From the NCBI GenBank assembly GCA_965246745.1, contig OZ251980.1, positions 2,108,001 to 2,172,000 of the forward strand: a DNA stretch of 64,000 nt, read 5' to 3'. Below the pieces are notes generated by a model. It saw only the letters and a program-made list of their open reading frames with translations. It had not been told where the DNA came from and did no database searches. This stretch comes from JANXMY01 sp965246745 (GTDB taxonomy: Bacteria > Armatimonadota > Armatimonadia > Armatimonadales > Capsulimonadaceae). This document shows positions 35,333-43,907 of the stretch, piece by piece. Each line of letters begins with the position of its first letter. Within the stretch, counting starts at the first letter, position 1. A program made the translations under genes and the position numbers.

Positions 35333-36079
35333 ATGACCAACAAACCCATTGGGGAAGTCATTGAAGCAGGCACGACCGCGTTTGTCGCGCAGTGCCTGGA
35401 AGTGCCGCGCGAGATCGTGCCGCGCCTGTACGACCCGCCGCCGTTCGGGTCGTTCGTCAAGCTCGGCAAGCCGGCCCCGCTGACGGCGGCTGAGCCGCCG
35501 CCGCCGCTTGGGATTGACGGCGGCGAGGAAGACGACCCGTTTGCGCTGGCGTTTGACCCGCCGGGACGGGCGGCCCTCAGCATGGGAACCGGCCTGCCGC
35601 CCGCCGTGTATGCGCTCGTTTACGGCGCGGCGACTTCTTCGCTGGAGCCGAGCCGCCGGCCGTCGGCGCTGGGGTTTGCCGACGAGGACGAGATGCGGCA
35701 TCAGCAGCCCCAAATCTTTGAGCTGCTGCGGACCGAGTTTTCGGGCCTGCTGATCGCCTATTCCGAAGGCGGGGAAACGCCGCTGCGCCGCCACCTGCCG
35801 CCGCTGCCGCCGCGCATCCACAGCCGGGTGTATCCCTGCTCGCCCGAGGAAACCCGCATTTTGACCGAAGACTTATCGTTCCTGCGCGGGATACTGCTGC
35901 CGTCGGGCGGGGCGTTGGCCGGCGTGCCGTCGGACGAGCTGGCGGCGGCGTGCCTGCGCGGGGCGCGGGAAACGCACCCCGACGAGCAGGCGTTTCTGCT
36001 GCATGCCGGCCGGACTCTGGCGACTCTGCTGGCAACCGATTACGAGCGCCTGCAAGCAATTTTAAGGAATGTGTTATGA
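35333..36079 (+). CDS. HAS-barrel domain protein (cyanobacterial type)
   Basis: This 248-residue protein starts with KPIGEVIEAGTTAFVAQCLE and DPPPFGSFVKLG, the pattern of the HerA/ATP-synthase (HAS) barrel. The middle (YALVYGAATSSLEP, QQPQIFELLRTEFSGLLIAY) and C-terminal (LDRTL-like GRTLATLLATDYERLQAIL) segments recall a cyanobacterial family usually encoded beside a HerA-like ATPase. No such ATPase is in the window; the next gene is an esterase whose ATG overlaps this stop by four bases. The assignment is from memory of the family, so moderate confidence. Confidence 0.58.
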   Translation: MTNKPIGEVIEAGTTAFVAQCLEVPREIVPRLYDPPPFGSFVKLGKPAPLTAAEPPPPLGIDGGEEDDPFALAFDPPGRAALSMGTGLPPAVYALVYGAATSSLEPSRRPSALGFADEDEMRHQQPQIFELLRTEFSGLLIAYSEGGETPLRRHLPPLPPRIHSRVYPCSPEETRILTEDLSFLRGILLPSGGALAGVPSDELAAACLRGARETHPDEQAFLLHAGRTLATLLATDYERLQAILRNVL

Positions 36080-37110
36080 GTATCCGCGGGGAACAGGCGC
36101 GAGGAAGTGAACTTTTCTCGCTCATCAAAGTCGTCCTTCGGACGAAGAAGAGCAGACGGCTCCTCGCTCTTCCTCTTTGCCTCTTCTTGCTGTCCGCTCC
36201 TCTTCACGCCCAAGCCGCGCCGGCGATTGACCGCGAGGCGGTCTATCAACACTCCCTGCCGCAGTATCACTACGATGCCGCGAAGCCGCTGGCCGTGAAG
36301 CGCGGCGCGGCGCAGACCATTGCAGGCGGGACCGTGCGCTTGGAGCGCTTTTCGTACCGCAGCACGAACAATCAGCGTGTCCCCGCCCTGCTGTTTCTGC
36401 CGCTAAAGCCCGACGCCGATATGGGGCCGATCCCCTGCATTGTTATTCTGCACGGTCTCGGCGGATCGAAAGAAATCATGGCGGGCTACGCCCTGGCGAT
36501 GGCGAAGTTCGGGTACGCGTCGCTGGTGATTGACGAATACGGGCAGGGGGAGCGCGGGCCGCTGAAGACCGTGCCGGGGCAGGAAGCCGGGCAGCTTGGC
36601 CGCACCGTCGCGCAGACCGCCGTGGATGTCCGGCGGGGCATTGATTATCTGGAAACACGGCGCGAAATTGACGCCAAGCGCATCGGCCTGGCCGGCGTCT
36701 CGCTCGGCGCGATTGTCGGCACGGTCGCGGCGGGGGTCGAGCCGCGCATCAAAGCGTGCGTGCTGATCTCCGGCGGCGGCGACTGGGGAGTGATTTTAAA
36801 GACGCTGGCCGCGCGGAATGCCACCGTCGGCGGGCGAACCACGGCGGCGTTCCGAAAGATAGACTTCGGGGCGCTGAACGCCCGCCTGGCCCCCGAGGAC
36901 CCGCTGACCTTTGCGCCGCACATCGCCCCGCGCCCGGCGCTGATGCTCGGCGGACGCCGGGACACGACCATTGTGCCGCAGGCCCAAACGGAGCTGTTCG
37001 AGGCGCTCCGTCAGCCCAAGCAGATCGTTTGGTATCCGCAGTTCGGCCATGTCCCGCCGCCGGAAGTCGTTTTTCCCGCCATGCAGACGTTCTTCCGGGG
37101 AACGCTTTAG
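36076..37110 (+). CDS. Secreted alpha/beta-hydrolase (esterase/dienelactone hydrolase-like)
   Basis: This 344-residue enzyme has the nucleophile elbow GVSLG (S209), an acid in GGRRDTTIVP and a histidine in FGHVPPPE, with the oxyanion region HGLGGSKE. It should hydrolyse esters, possibly acetylated sugars. The start overlaps the upstream stop (ATGA at 36076). Residues 5-28 (GEQARGSELFSLIKVVLRTK...) are encoded by one arm of the dispersed palindrome family, placed before a normal signal peptide (LLALPLCLFLLSAPLHAQA). The repeat therefore seems to have inserted in frame. An arginine-lysine-rich n-region results. Confidence 0.8.
   Translation: MSIRGEQARGSELFSLIKVVLRTKKSRRLLALPLCLFLLSAPLHAQAAPAIDREAVYQHSLPQYHYDAAKPLAVKRGAAQTIAGGTVRLERFSYRSTNNQRVPALLFLPLKPDADMGPIPCIVILHGLGGSKEIMAGYALAMAKFGYASLVIDEYGQGERGPLKTVPGQEAGQLGRTVAQTAVDVRRGIDYLETRREIDAKRIGLAGVSLGAIVGTVAAGVEPRIKACVLISGGGDWGVILKTLAARNATVGGRTTAAFRKIDFGALNARLAPEDPLTFAPHIAPRPALMLGGRRDTTIVPQAQTELFEALRQPKQIVWYPQFGHVPPPEVVFPAMQTFFRGTL
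36092..36153. repeat. Single arm of the GTCCTTCGGAC palindrome family inside a gene
   Basis: The sequence gcgaggaagtgaacttttct...cgtccttcggacgaag matches one arm of the palindrome at 28450-28500 with few changes and is read as codons of the esterase N-terminus. The other arm is missing. Confidence 0.8.
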
Positions 37111-37114
37111 CGCC

Positions 37115-37828
37115 CTACTGCGCCGCCGACGCGGCTTTTTTGTAGCCGGCGGGAACGGCAAAGGTAGCCGGCGGCAGGGCGGCTTTGGAGACCGAGACCG
37201 CTGAAGTCTGCACGGTGATGTTGCCGAGCGGGCTGCCGGTAACAGTCAGCGACGACTTCAAGGGAAAGCCCTTGATTTTCTGGAACTGGGATTGCAGCGC
37301 CGCAAACGGCCCGGCTCCCGTCGCCAGCGCCGCCGGCTGCGGAATGTCGGCGGCGGCCCAGATGTCGCCCTGAATGATCGTGCCGGGCTGCGATGCCAGG
37401 GTCGCCGTGGTGAAATACCGGCGGCACGAATGCCCGGCAATCACTTTGGTCTGCCCGGAGTCTTTCACCGTCACCGTGGTTTGGGCCGCCGACGACGGCG
37501 TCCGGTACGGCTGAACTGTGTAAGTATGGGTCCGGCGGTTGACAATCTCGGTTTTTCGGGCCGCGCCGTCTACCAGGTAAGAGATCGCGCCGAGGTCCAC
37601 ACGGGTCCGGCTGCCTTGCAGGTACAGCGCCGAAAGCTGCGGGCCGGACTGAAGCAGCGGGTTGCCCGAGTGCGCCATCTGCGCTTTCTGCTGCGGGGTC
37701 ATCGTTTCTTGGTAGGCTTTTAATTGGGGATTGTCAATCCGCGTGGTCTGCACGATCTTCAAATCGGCGTGGGCCGCGCCGCCGAGCGGCAAAAGCGCGG
37801 CGGCTGCCGCGAACAACATCTTCTGCAT
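37115..37828 (-). CDS. Secreted DUF4412-like protein
   Basis: This 237-residue protein has a signal peptide (MLFAAAAALLPLGGAAHA). The body, with LKIVQTTRIDNPQLKAYQE, SRTRVDLGAISYLVD, VIAGHSCRRYFTT and DIWAAADIP, follows the DUF4412 / LolA-like pattern of secreted proteins whose single cysteine lies in a GxxCxxY motif. Function unknown, perhaps lipid or hydrophobic-ligand binding. It converges with the esterase gene, with five bases between the stops. Confidence 0.7.
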   Translation of the reverse strand: MQKMLFAAAAALLPLGGAAHADLKIVQTTRIDNPQLKAYQETMTPQQKAQMAHSGNPLLQSGPQLSALYLQGSRTRVDLGAISYLVDGAARKTEIVNRRTHTYTVQPYRTPSSAAQTTVTVKDSGQTKVIAGHSCRRYFTTATLASQPGTIIQGDIWAAADIPQPAALATGAGPFAALQSQFQKIKGFPLKSSLTVTGSPLGNITVQTSAVSVSKAALPPATFAVPAGYKKAASAAQ

Positions 37829-37864
37829 AAGTAATCAAGCTCTCCTCATTCATTCTACGGTGGA

Positions 37865-38677
37865 TTATTCCCGCGTGTTCCCATCCCGAACCCCGCCGAC
37901 CCTCGCTCCGCCCGGCGGCTTCATGTCGTAAAGCCGGTCCAAAAGCGCCGGCGGCAGCAGGCCGATAGCGGTGGTCGTCAGCGCCGCCCGGCGCGGAAAC
38001 CGCACGACTCGCAGGCCGGCCCGCACCCCGTCCAAAATCACCTGCGCGGCGTCCTCGGGTTCCATCAAAAACGGCGTCCACGACTGCTCGGTCGTCATGG
38101 GGGTCCGAATAAATCCCGGCTCAATCGTTGTCAGCCGAATGTTCTGGGCCGCCCACGGGGCACGCAGCCCGTCGCACAGGTGCGACAGCGCCGCTTTCGA
38201 GGCCGAATACCCCGCGCTTGCGCCGGGATACGCCCGGTCGGCGGCGAGGCTCGACAAGACCGCCACATCCGCCCCGCCCGGCTGCGCTTGGAGCACCGGC
38301 TGCAAGGCTTCCAGCCAGTGCGCCGCGCCCAAAACGTTCACTTCCAGCAGCGTCCGCAGCGTCTCCGCCCTAAACTCCTCGGCGTTCGTCGTCAGCCCCA
38401 CCCCCGCCGACAGCGCGGCCAGCTCAATGCGAAGCCCGCGCAAAACAATCTGCGCCAGCGCCGCTTGAATCGAGATGGCGTCGCGCACATCCGACACGGC
38501 CACCAGCGGCTCCCCGCCGAACATGACCACCTCGTCCGCCACCCGTTTCAGCCGTTCCTCATGCCGCCCCACCAGGGTCACATGCCGCCGCTCCCGCGCC
38601 AGCGCCAGCGCCAGCGACCGCCCGATGCCGGACGATGCGCCGACAATAAGATGCGTCGAAAGGTGTGCCGAAGTCAT
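37865..38677 (-). CDS. Short-chain dehydrogenase/reductase
   Basis: This 270-residue SDR has the cofactor motif GASSGIGRS near residue 13, the NAG-equivalent region LSAGVG and the active-site YSASK (Y in GYSASKAALSHL). The segment after it, TIEPGFIRTPM, is typical of classical SDRs. Substrate unknown; the GRHEERLKR segment suggests NADP(H) preference. Its ATG overlaps the stop of the retropepsin-like gene by four bases, so the two are coupled in the minus-strand lysC operon. Confidence 0.9.
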   Translation of the reverse strand: MTSAHLSTHLIVGASSGIGRSLALALARERRHVTLVGRHEERLKRVADEVVMFGGEPLVAVSDVRDAISIQAALAQIVLRGLRIELAALSAGVGLTTNAEEFRAETLRTLLEVNVLGAAHWLEALQPVLQAQPGGADVAVLSSLAADRAYPGASAGYSASKAALSHLCDGLRAPWAAQNIRLTTIEPGFIRTPMTTEQSWTPFLMEPEDAAQVILDGVRAGLRVVRFPRRAALTTTAIGLLPPALLDRLYDMKPPGGARVGGVRDGNTRE

Positions 38678-39105
38678 GGCAGCGTCACCTTAAACCGATT
38701 GTTCGGCCCGTCGTAGGTGAAAACAATTTGTTCCAAAATGTCCCGTCCAATGAGAGACTCAATGTTTTGGCCCGTCAGCGATCCGTCCACAGCGTCAACT
38801 TCAAACGCAATCGCATCCGAGAAAACAACGCGAACACGGTATCTGCCGCGAGTGAGCGGAACCGTCGTCGAGGCGGTATGCAGACGAACTAGGTCATACG
38901 ACTCAACGCCAATCGCTTGAAAGTATTCCCCCTCGATGAGAGTTCCCGATGCGCCGGTATCAATCATGCCTGTGATATTCGCAGACGGTATTTTCTGACC
39001 GGCAGCGCGAAGCTGTTCTTGGACGTTTAGGATCGGCTCAATTCTGATGCCGAGGAGAGGGCCGCTCCGAGTAAGATTGTCTGAACTCCGTTTGACACTT
39101 GGCAA
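38674..39105 (-). CDS. Retropepsin-like aspartic protease
   Basis: This roughly 143-residue single-domain protein carries the catalytic motif MIDTGASGTLI and the second signature LIGRDILEQIVF (ILG-equivalent), as in retroviral-type aspartyl proteases that work as dimers. A TTG at 39105 with GGAAG six bases upstream gives the best start; an ATG at 39150 would overlap the upstream gene by 35 bases. The upstream gene is a small protein that often accompanies these proteases in bacteria. Substrate unknown. Confidence 0.78.
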   Translation of the reverse strand: MPSVKRSSDNLTRSGPLLGIRIEPILNVQEQLRAAGQKIPSANITGMIDTGASGTLIEGEYFQAIGVESYDLVRLHTASTTVPLTRGRYRVRVVFSDAIAFEVDAVDGSLTGQNIESLIGRDILEQIVFTYDGPNNRFKVTLP

Positions 39106-39115
39106 AAGCAGCTTC

Positions 39116-39391
39116 CTATTCTTCCGTTTCCAGCACAGAGCCGCCGACATAAACGTTGTCTAAATCTTTTTGCACACGATGGACCATGAAGCTTTTCAAC
39201 TGAAAGCGGCGGTATCCTTCGTTCAGCGCATCTTCTTTGTGGTCGAACAGCCCAACCAAATTACTGCCTTTAATCAAGGCGTATTTGCCCGGCGCGGTCT
39301 GTAGCAGCTCGTCCAAGTGCTGTTGATAAGTCTTCAACTCTTCCGCCAGCGGCCCATCCCAAACGGGCCGCTGGACAATCGTATTCTGCAT
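39116..39391 (-). CDS. Small DUF-type protein paired with retropepsin
   Basis: This 91-residue cytoplasmic protein has a central GKYALIKGSNLVGLFDHKEDALNEGYRRF, a pattern I recognise from small proteins encoded directly upstream of retropepsin-like proteases in several phyla. AGGAGG lies seven bases before the ATG at 39391. It may be a substrate or regulator of the protease. Function unknown. Confidence 0.7.
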   Translation of the reverse strand: MQNTIVQRPVWDGPLAEELKTYQQHLDELLQTAPGKYALIKGSNLVGLFDHKEDALNEGYRRFQLKSFMVHRVQKDLDNVYVGGSVLETEE

Positions 39392-39429
39392 GGTTCCGGC
39401 CTCCTGTTTCGATTGTACCCGGCGTGCCC

Positions 39430-39615
39430 CTACGGCAGCGAAGAGCCGTCCCAGGCGTGCGCCGGGTCCGGGTAGAAGAAGGCGGCAATGGACTCGCCTT
39501 TGCCGGTGCGGACGAACCAGCCGCCGGGGAATTTCGCCCGAATAACATACGGGGCCGGCAGGCTCAGAAACCCTTTGGCGGCCCAATCCGACTTGACTTC
39601 CTCCCAAATCAGCAT
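39430..39615 (-). CDS. Small hypothetical protein (61 aa)
   Basis: This 61-residue protein (MLIWEEVKSDWAAKGFLSL, then FPGGWFVRTGKGESIAAFFYPD) has no membrane segment. The GGAG at its ribosome site overlaps the aspartokinase stop codon, with six bases to the ATG, so it is probably translated as part of the lysC operon. Unknown function; the many aromatic residues and the GGWFVRT strand suggest a small beta fold. Confidence 0.6.
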   Translation of the reverse strand: MLIWEEVKSDWAAKGFLSLPAPYVIRAKFPGGWFVRTGKGESIAAFFYPDPAHAWDGSSLP

Positions 39616-39618
39616 GAT

Positions 39619-40971
39619 CTACTCCTTATCGGCAAACGCGTCGTAAATGGCACGGATCGCGGTTTCGTACTGCTCGGCGGGGACGCCGACAATGATGTTC
39701 AGCTCACTCGACCCCTGGTTGATCATGCGGATGTTGACGCCTGCGCCGGCCAGCGCTCCAAACACTTGGGCGGCGATGCCGACCCGGTGCACCATGCCCT
39801 GACCGACCACGGCCAGCATCGCCATGTCGCGCTGCACTTCAATCCGGTCCGGCTGAACAATCCGCCGGATGTCGGCGACCACTTCGGCTTCCTTGCCGTC
39901 CAGCTCTTCGTCGGTCAAAATCACCGACAGCGTGTCAATCGAAGTCGGCGAATGCTCATACGAAATGCCGTGCGACTCGAGTATTTCCAGCACTTTGCGC
40001 CCGTAGCCGCGCTCCTGGTTCATCATCGCTTTTTCGGTGAACAGCGTCGCAAACCCCTTGCGCCCCGCAATTCCGGCCACGGCGGTCGCGCGGGCGTCCC
40101 GCTCGGTCACAATCCGCGTGCCGGGGTCGGCGGGAGCGTTGGTGTTTTTGATGTGGATCGGAATGCCCGCTTCGCGCACCGGAAACACCGCTTCGTCGTG
40201 CAGCACCGTCGCGCCCATATACGACAATTCCCGCTGCTCCCGGTAGGTGATTTCCTCAATCGGGATGGGGTTCGGGATCAAGCGCGGGTCGGCCATCAGC
40301 AGCCCGGACACATCGGTCCAGTTTTCATACGTCGCCGCATGCACGGCGCGGGCGACAATCGCGCCGGTGACATCCGACCCGCCCCGGCTGAAGCATTTGA
40401 TCCGGCCGTGCGCGTCCTGCCCGTAAAAGCCCGGTATCACGGCAATCGCGCCGCCGGGAACCGCCGCCAGCCGCGCCCCGAGCCGCCCGTAGGTTTCCCC
40501 CGGATGAAACCGCCCGTCGGAGCCGAACCGAATGCCGCCGTCGGCGGCGTCCACAAACTCAGCCCCGAGAAACGCCGCAATGATCCGGGCGCTCAGATAC
40601 TCGCCGCGCGACGCCGTCCAGTCTTTGTCCGCCCCCGCCGCAATATGCTGCCCGATGTCCCGCAGCCATTCCCAGACCCCCGGCACGCCCAGCTCCGCCG
40701 CAATTCCCAAGTACCGCTCCTTGATAATCGCAAACGGGGCCGACGCGTCCAGCCCCTGCTCGCCGAGCGAGTGGCATAAATACAGCAGATCGGTGATCTT
40801 TTTGTCTTTGTCGGTGCGCTTGCCCGGCGCGGAGACGACCACAAAGCGGCGGCGCGGGTCAGCCCCGACAATCGCCGCCAGCTTGCGGATTTGCGCGGCA
40901 TCGGCCACCGACGACCCGCCGAACTTGGCGACAACCGGACGGGAGTGAGTGAAAAGCTGTAAGTCTGTCAT
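39619..40971 (-). CDS. lysC: Aspartate kinase
   Basis: This 450-residue monofunctional aspartokinase phosphorylates aspartate, the first step to lysine, methionine and threonine. The kinase domain has VAKFGGSSVADA, FVVVSAPGKRTDKDKK and SRGGSDVTGAIVA; two ACT domains follow (SILTDEELDGKEAEV..., VVGQGMVHRVGIAAQVF). Its length and SAPGKR region fit the YclM/AK-III type rather than the alpha/beta overlapping type. The ATG at 40971 lies nine bases from a TATAAT box (leader about two bases). The operon continues with four further small genes. Confidence 0.93.
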   Translation of the reverse strand: MTDLQLFTHSRPVVAKFGGSSVADAAQIRKLAAIVGADPRRRFVVVSAPGKRTDKDKKITDLLYLCHSLGEQGLDASAPFAIIKERYLGIAAELGVPGVWEWLRDIGQHIAAGADKDWTASRGEYLSARIIAAFLGAEFVDAADGGIRFGSDGRFHPGETYGRLGARLAAVPGGAIAVIPGFYGQDAHGRIKCFSRGGSDVTGAIVARAVHAATYENWTDVSGLLMADPRLIPNPIPIEEITYREQRELSYMGATVLHDEAVFPVREAGIPIHIKNTNAPADPGTRIVTERDARATAVAGIAGRKGFATLFTEKAMMNQERGYGRKVLEILESHGISYEHSPTSIDTLSVILTDEELDGKEAEVVADIRRIVQPDRIEVQRDMAMLAVVGQGMVHRVGIAAQVFGALAGAGVNIRMINQGSSELNIIVGVPAEQYETAIRAIYDAFADKE

Positions 40972-40980
40972 AGATACGCT

Positions 40981-40986
40981 ATTATA
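40981..40986 (-). promoter_or_regulatory. -10 box of the lysC operon
   Basis: TATAAT (minus strand) ends nine bases before the ATG at 40971. The mRNA leader would be one to three bases. Confidence 0.55.
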
Positions 40987-41022
40987 GACGCTTATCCGAA
41001 AAAAATGTCCCAACTACCTGCC

Positions 41023-41051
41023 TTGACAGAACGAAAAACCTATGTTAGAAT
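41023..41051 (+). promoter_or_regulatory. Sigma-70-type promoter
   Basis: TTGACA (41023-41028), 17 bases, TAGAAT (41046-41051). It drives the secreted propeller gene at 41135 and is divergent from the lysC promoter. Confidence 0.8.
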
Positions 41052-41134
41052 GCAGAAGTCACAAAAATACCTCTTTGGTGGTCTCGGCGCAGCGCACTTC
41101 CCCGGCTCGCCGTCCGGCAACATTAAGGACCTTT

Positions 41135-43906
41135 ATGCAAACACACTTGCTGCCGCGCCCCCCTCGATCCCTGCCGCGCCTGCGGCCCGCCCTTGCCGGC
41201 GCGGCTCTGCTTGCCCTGCTCGCCGGCCCGGCGTCGGCGCAGGTGCGCGTCACCACCCAGCACAACGACAACGGACGCACCGGGGCCAATCTGGCCGAAA
41301 CGACCCTGACCCCGGCAAAAGTCAATTCCAGCACGTTCGGCAAGCTGTTCAGCGTGAAAGTGGACGGCGAAATTTACGCCCAGCCTTTGTATCTGTCCAA
41401 TGTCGCCGTGCCCGGCCAGGGCACGCACAACGTCGTGTATGTCGCCACCATGAACAACACGATCTATGCGCTGGACGCCGACAAAGGGAACATTCTTTGG
41501 ACGGTGAATTACGGCGCTCCGGTGCGGGCTTCCGATGTCCAGTGCTGCTGCACCGACATCTCGTCCACCGTCGGCATTCTCGGCACCCCGGTCATTGACC
41601 CGGCGACCAATACGCTCTACTTTGTGTCCCGCAACGAAGCCAATCCCGGCACGGCGTCGGCCACTTACACGCAGTATCTGAATGCGATTGATGTGACCTC
41701 GGGCGCGACCAAGCTCGGACCGGCGCTGATAAAGGCAGCGGCCTCCGGCATCACATTCGACCCGAAAATTCAAAACCAGCGGCCCGCGCTGACGCTGGCT
41801 AACGGCAACATTTACATCGCCTGGGCCTCGCACAACGACTGCGGCGATTACCACGGCTGGGTCATGGCCTACAGCGCATCCACCCTGGCCCAAAACGCCG
41901 CTTACGTCAACACGTCCGGCGGCGGGCAGGGCGGCATCTGGATGGCCGGGCAGGGCCTGACGGTGGACGGCTCCGGCAATGTGCTGTTTTCCGGCGGCAA
42001 CGGCTCTTACACCACAAACGGCTCCCAGACCGGCAACTCGTTCGCCAAGCTGTCCCCCACACTGGTGCTGCAAGACTGGTTCACGCCGTTCAACACGGAC
42101 AACCTGAACGCCGGCGACCAGGACCTCGGCTCGGCCGGCCTGCTCGGCATTCCCGGCACGACCTATGTGGTCGGCGGCGGCAAGCAGGGCGTCCTGTACC
42201 TGGTCAACGAAAACAACATGGGCCACTTCCGCTCCGGCAGCGACCAGGTCGTCCAGGAGTTCCAAGCCGTGTTCGGCACCGGCAGCAGCCATATCCACGG
42301 CACGCCGGTGTATTACAACAACCCGCAGAACGGCCCGACGATCTACGTTTGGGGCGAAAACGACGTTCTCCGCGCGTATGCGTTCAACACGGCCACGGGC
42401 TTGTTCAACACCACGCCCCTCGCCAAAAGCGCCATGACCGCGCCGGTGACCAATGCCAACGGCGCCATGCCGGGCGGCTTCCTGTCGGTTTCGGCCAACG
42501 GCTCCCAAAGCGGCACCGGCATTGTTTGGGCGACCACGCCGTACAATTCCAACGCCAACAACCAGGTCGTGCAGGGCATCGTGCATGCGTTTGACGCGTC
42601 CACGCTGCGGGAGCTGTGGAACGACAAGCAGAACAGCAGCCGCGACGAAATCGGGCGCTTTGCCAAGTTCAATCCGCCCACCGTCGCCGGCGGCAAGCTA
42701 TATGTGCCGTCGTTCGGTCCGAACGGCGCGGCGAGCGGCTCCGGGACGCTGTGCGTCTACGGTCTGCTGCCGTCCGGCCCGCCCCCGCCCCCGCCGGCGG
42801 CGTCCCTGTCCATTGACTGCGGCGGCGGCGCGGCCGGCGCATTTGTCGCCGATACCGATGTGTCCGGCGGTCATGCCGACCTCCTCACCGGCACTGTAGA
42901 CACCAGCGGCGTCGCCAATCCCGCCCCGGCCGCCGTGTACCTGTCCAAGCGGACCGGCTCGCCGACCGCCGGGTTCACCTACACCGTTCCCGGCCTCACG
43001 GCGGGAGCGTCCTACACCGTCCGCCTGCACTTCCTGGAAAGCTCCGCCACCGGACCGGGCCAGCGCATCTTCAGCGTCGCCATCAACAACGCCGCCGTGC
43101 TGCCGAACTTCGACCTCTTCAAAGTCGCCGGCAAGCAGTTTAAAGCCGTCGTCCAGCAGTTCACGACCAAAGCCGACGCAAGCGGCCGGATCGCCATTGC
43201 GTACACGCCCGGCAGTGTCGGCAACCCGCTGGCCAGCGGCATTGAAATCCTGCCGCAAGCATCGGTCAGCTTCGGCAACGGCTTTACCGCTTCCGGCCTG
43301 GCGCTGAACGGCAGCGCCAAAATCGTCGGCACCGCCCTTTCGCTTACCGACGGCGGCGCGACGGAAGCCGCCAGCGCCTTTGCTTCCACGCCGGTCAATA
43401 TCCAGTCGTTCCATACGTCGTTTGCGATGCAGCTCACCAATCCCACCGCCGACGGCATGACGTTTACCATTCAGGGCGTCGGGCCGAACGCACTGGGAGC
43501 CAGCGGCGGCGGCCTCGGCTACGGCGCAGACCCCACCACCCCCGGCGGGGACGCCATCGGCAAAAGCGCGGCAGTGAAGTTTGACTTGTACCAAAACGCG
43601 ACTGAAAGCGGCAACTCCACCGGCTTGTTCACCAACGGCGCAACTCCGACCGTGCCTTCCACCGATCTGATCGGCGCAGGGATTGACCTGCACTCCGGGC
43701 ACGTCTTCAATGTCGCCCTGGCCTACGACGGCGTGACCCTGAGCGTTTCGGAGACCGACGCGACGACCGGCGCCAGGGCGTCGCAAAGCTACTCGGTCAA
43801 TCTGCCGAACTTGGTCGGCAGCTCGACGGCGTATGTCGGCTTCACCGGCGGCACCGGCGGGCTGACCGCGACGCAGAACATCCTGAACTGGACTTACGGG
43901 CTGTAA
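41135..43906 (+). CDS. Secreted PQQ-like propeller with malectin-like and L-type lectin domains
   Basis: This 923-residue protein begins with a signal peptide (ALLALLAGPASA). Residues up to about 540 form a quinoprotein-like beta-propeller (VVYVATMNNTIYALDADKGNILW; GIVHAFDASTLRELWN). A malectin-like domain follows (SIDCGGGAAGAFVADTDVSGG, FTYTVPGLTAGASYTVRLHF), then a C-terminal legume-lectin-like domain (FHTSFAMQLTNPTADGMTFTIQG, LNWTYGL). It is probably a secreted carbohydrate-binding protein; enzymatic activity is not evident. AAGGA precedes the ATG. First gene of a three-gene secreted operon. Confidence 0.83.
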   Translation: MQTHLLPRPPRSLPRLRPALAGAALLALLAGPASAQVRVTTQHNDNGRTGANLAETTLTPAKVNSSTFGKLFSVKVDGEIYAQPLYLSNVAVPGQGTHNVVYVATMNNTIYALDADKGNILWTVNYGAPVRASDVQCCCTDISSTVGILGTPVIDPATNTLYFVSRNEANPGTASATYTQYLNAIDVTSGATKLGPALIKAAASGITFDPKIQNQRPALTLANGNIYIAWASHNDCGDYHGWVMAYSASTLAQNAAYVNTSGGGQGGIWMAGQGLTVDGSGNVLFSGGNGSYTTNGSQTGNSFAKLSPTLVLQDWFTPFNTDNLNAGDQDLGSAGLLGIPGTTYVVGGGKQGVLYLVNENNMGHFRSGSDQVVQEFQAVFGTGSSHIHGTPVYYNNPQNGPTIYVWGENDVLRAYAFNTATGLFNTTPLAKSAMTAPVTNANGAMPGGFLSVSANGSQSGTGIVWATTPYNSNANNQVVQGIVHAFDASTLRELWNDKQNSSRDEIGRFAKFNPPTVAGGKLYVPSFGPNGAASGSGTLCVYGLLPSGPPPPPPAASLSIDCGGGAAGAFVADTDVSGGHADLLTGTVDTSGVANPAPAAVYLSKRTGSPTAGFTYTVPGLTAGASYTVRLHFLESSATGPGQRIFSVAINNAAVLPNFDLFKVAGKQFKAVVQQFTTKADASGRIAIAYTPGSVGNPLASGIEILPQASVSFGNGFTASGLALNGSAKIVGTALSLTDGGATEAASAFASTPVNIQSFHTSFAMQLTNPTADGMTFTIQGVGPNALGASGGGLGYGADPTTPGGDAIGKSAAVKFDLYQNATESGNSTGLFTNGATPTVPSTDLIGAGIDLHSGHVFNVALAYDGVTLSVSETDATTGARASQSYSVNLPNLVGSSTAYVGFTGGTGGLTATQNILNWTYGL

Positions 43907-43907
43907 T

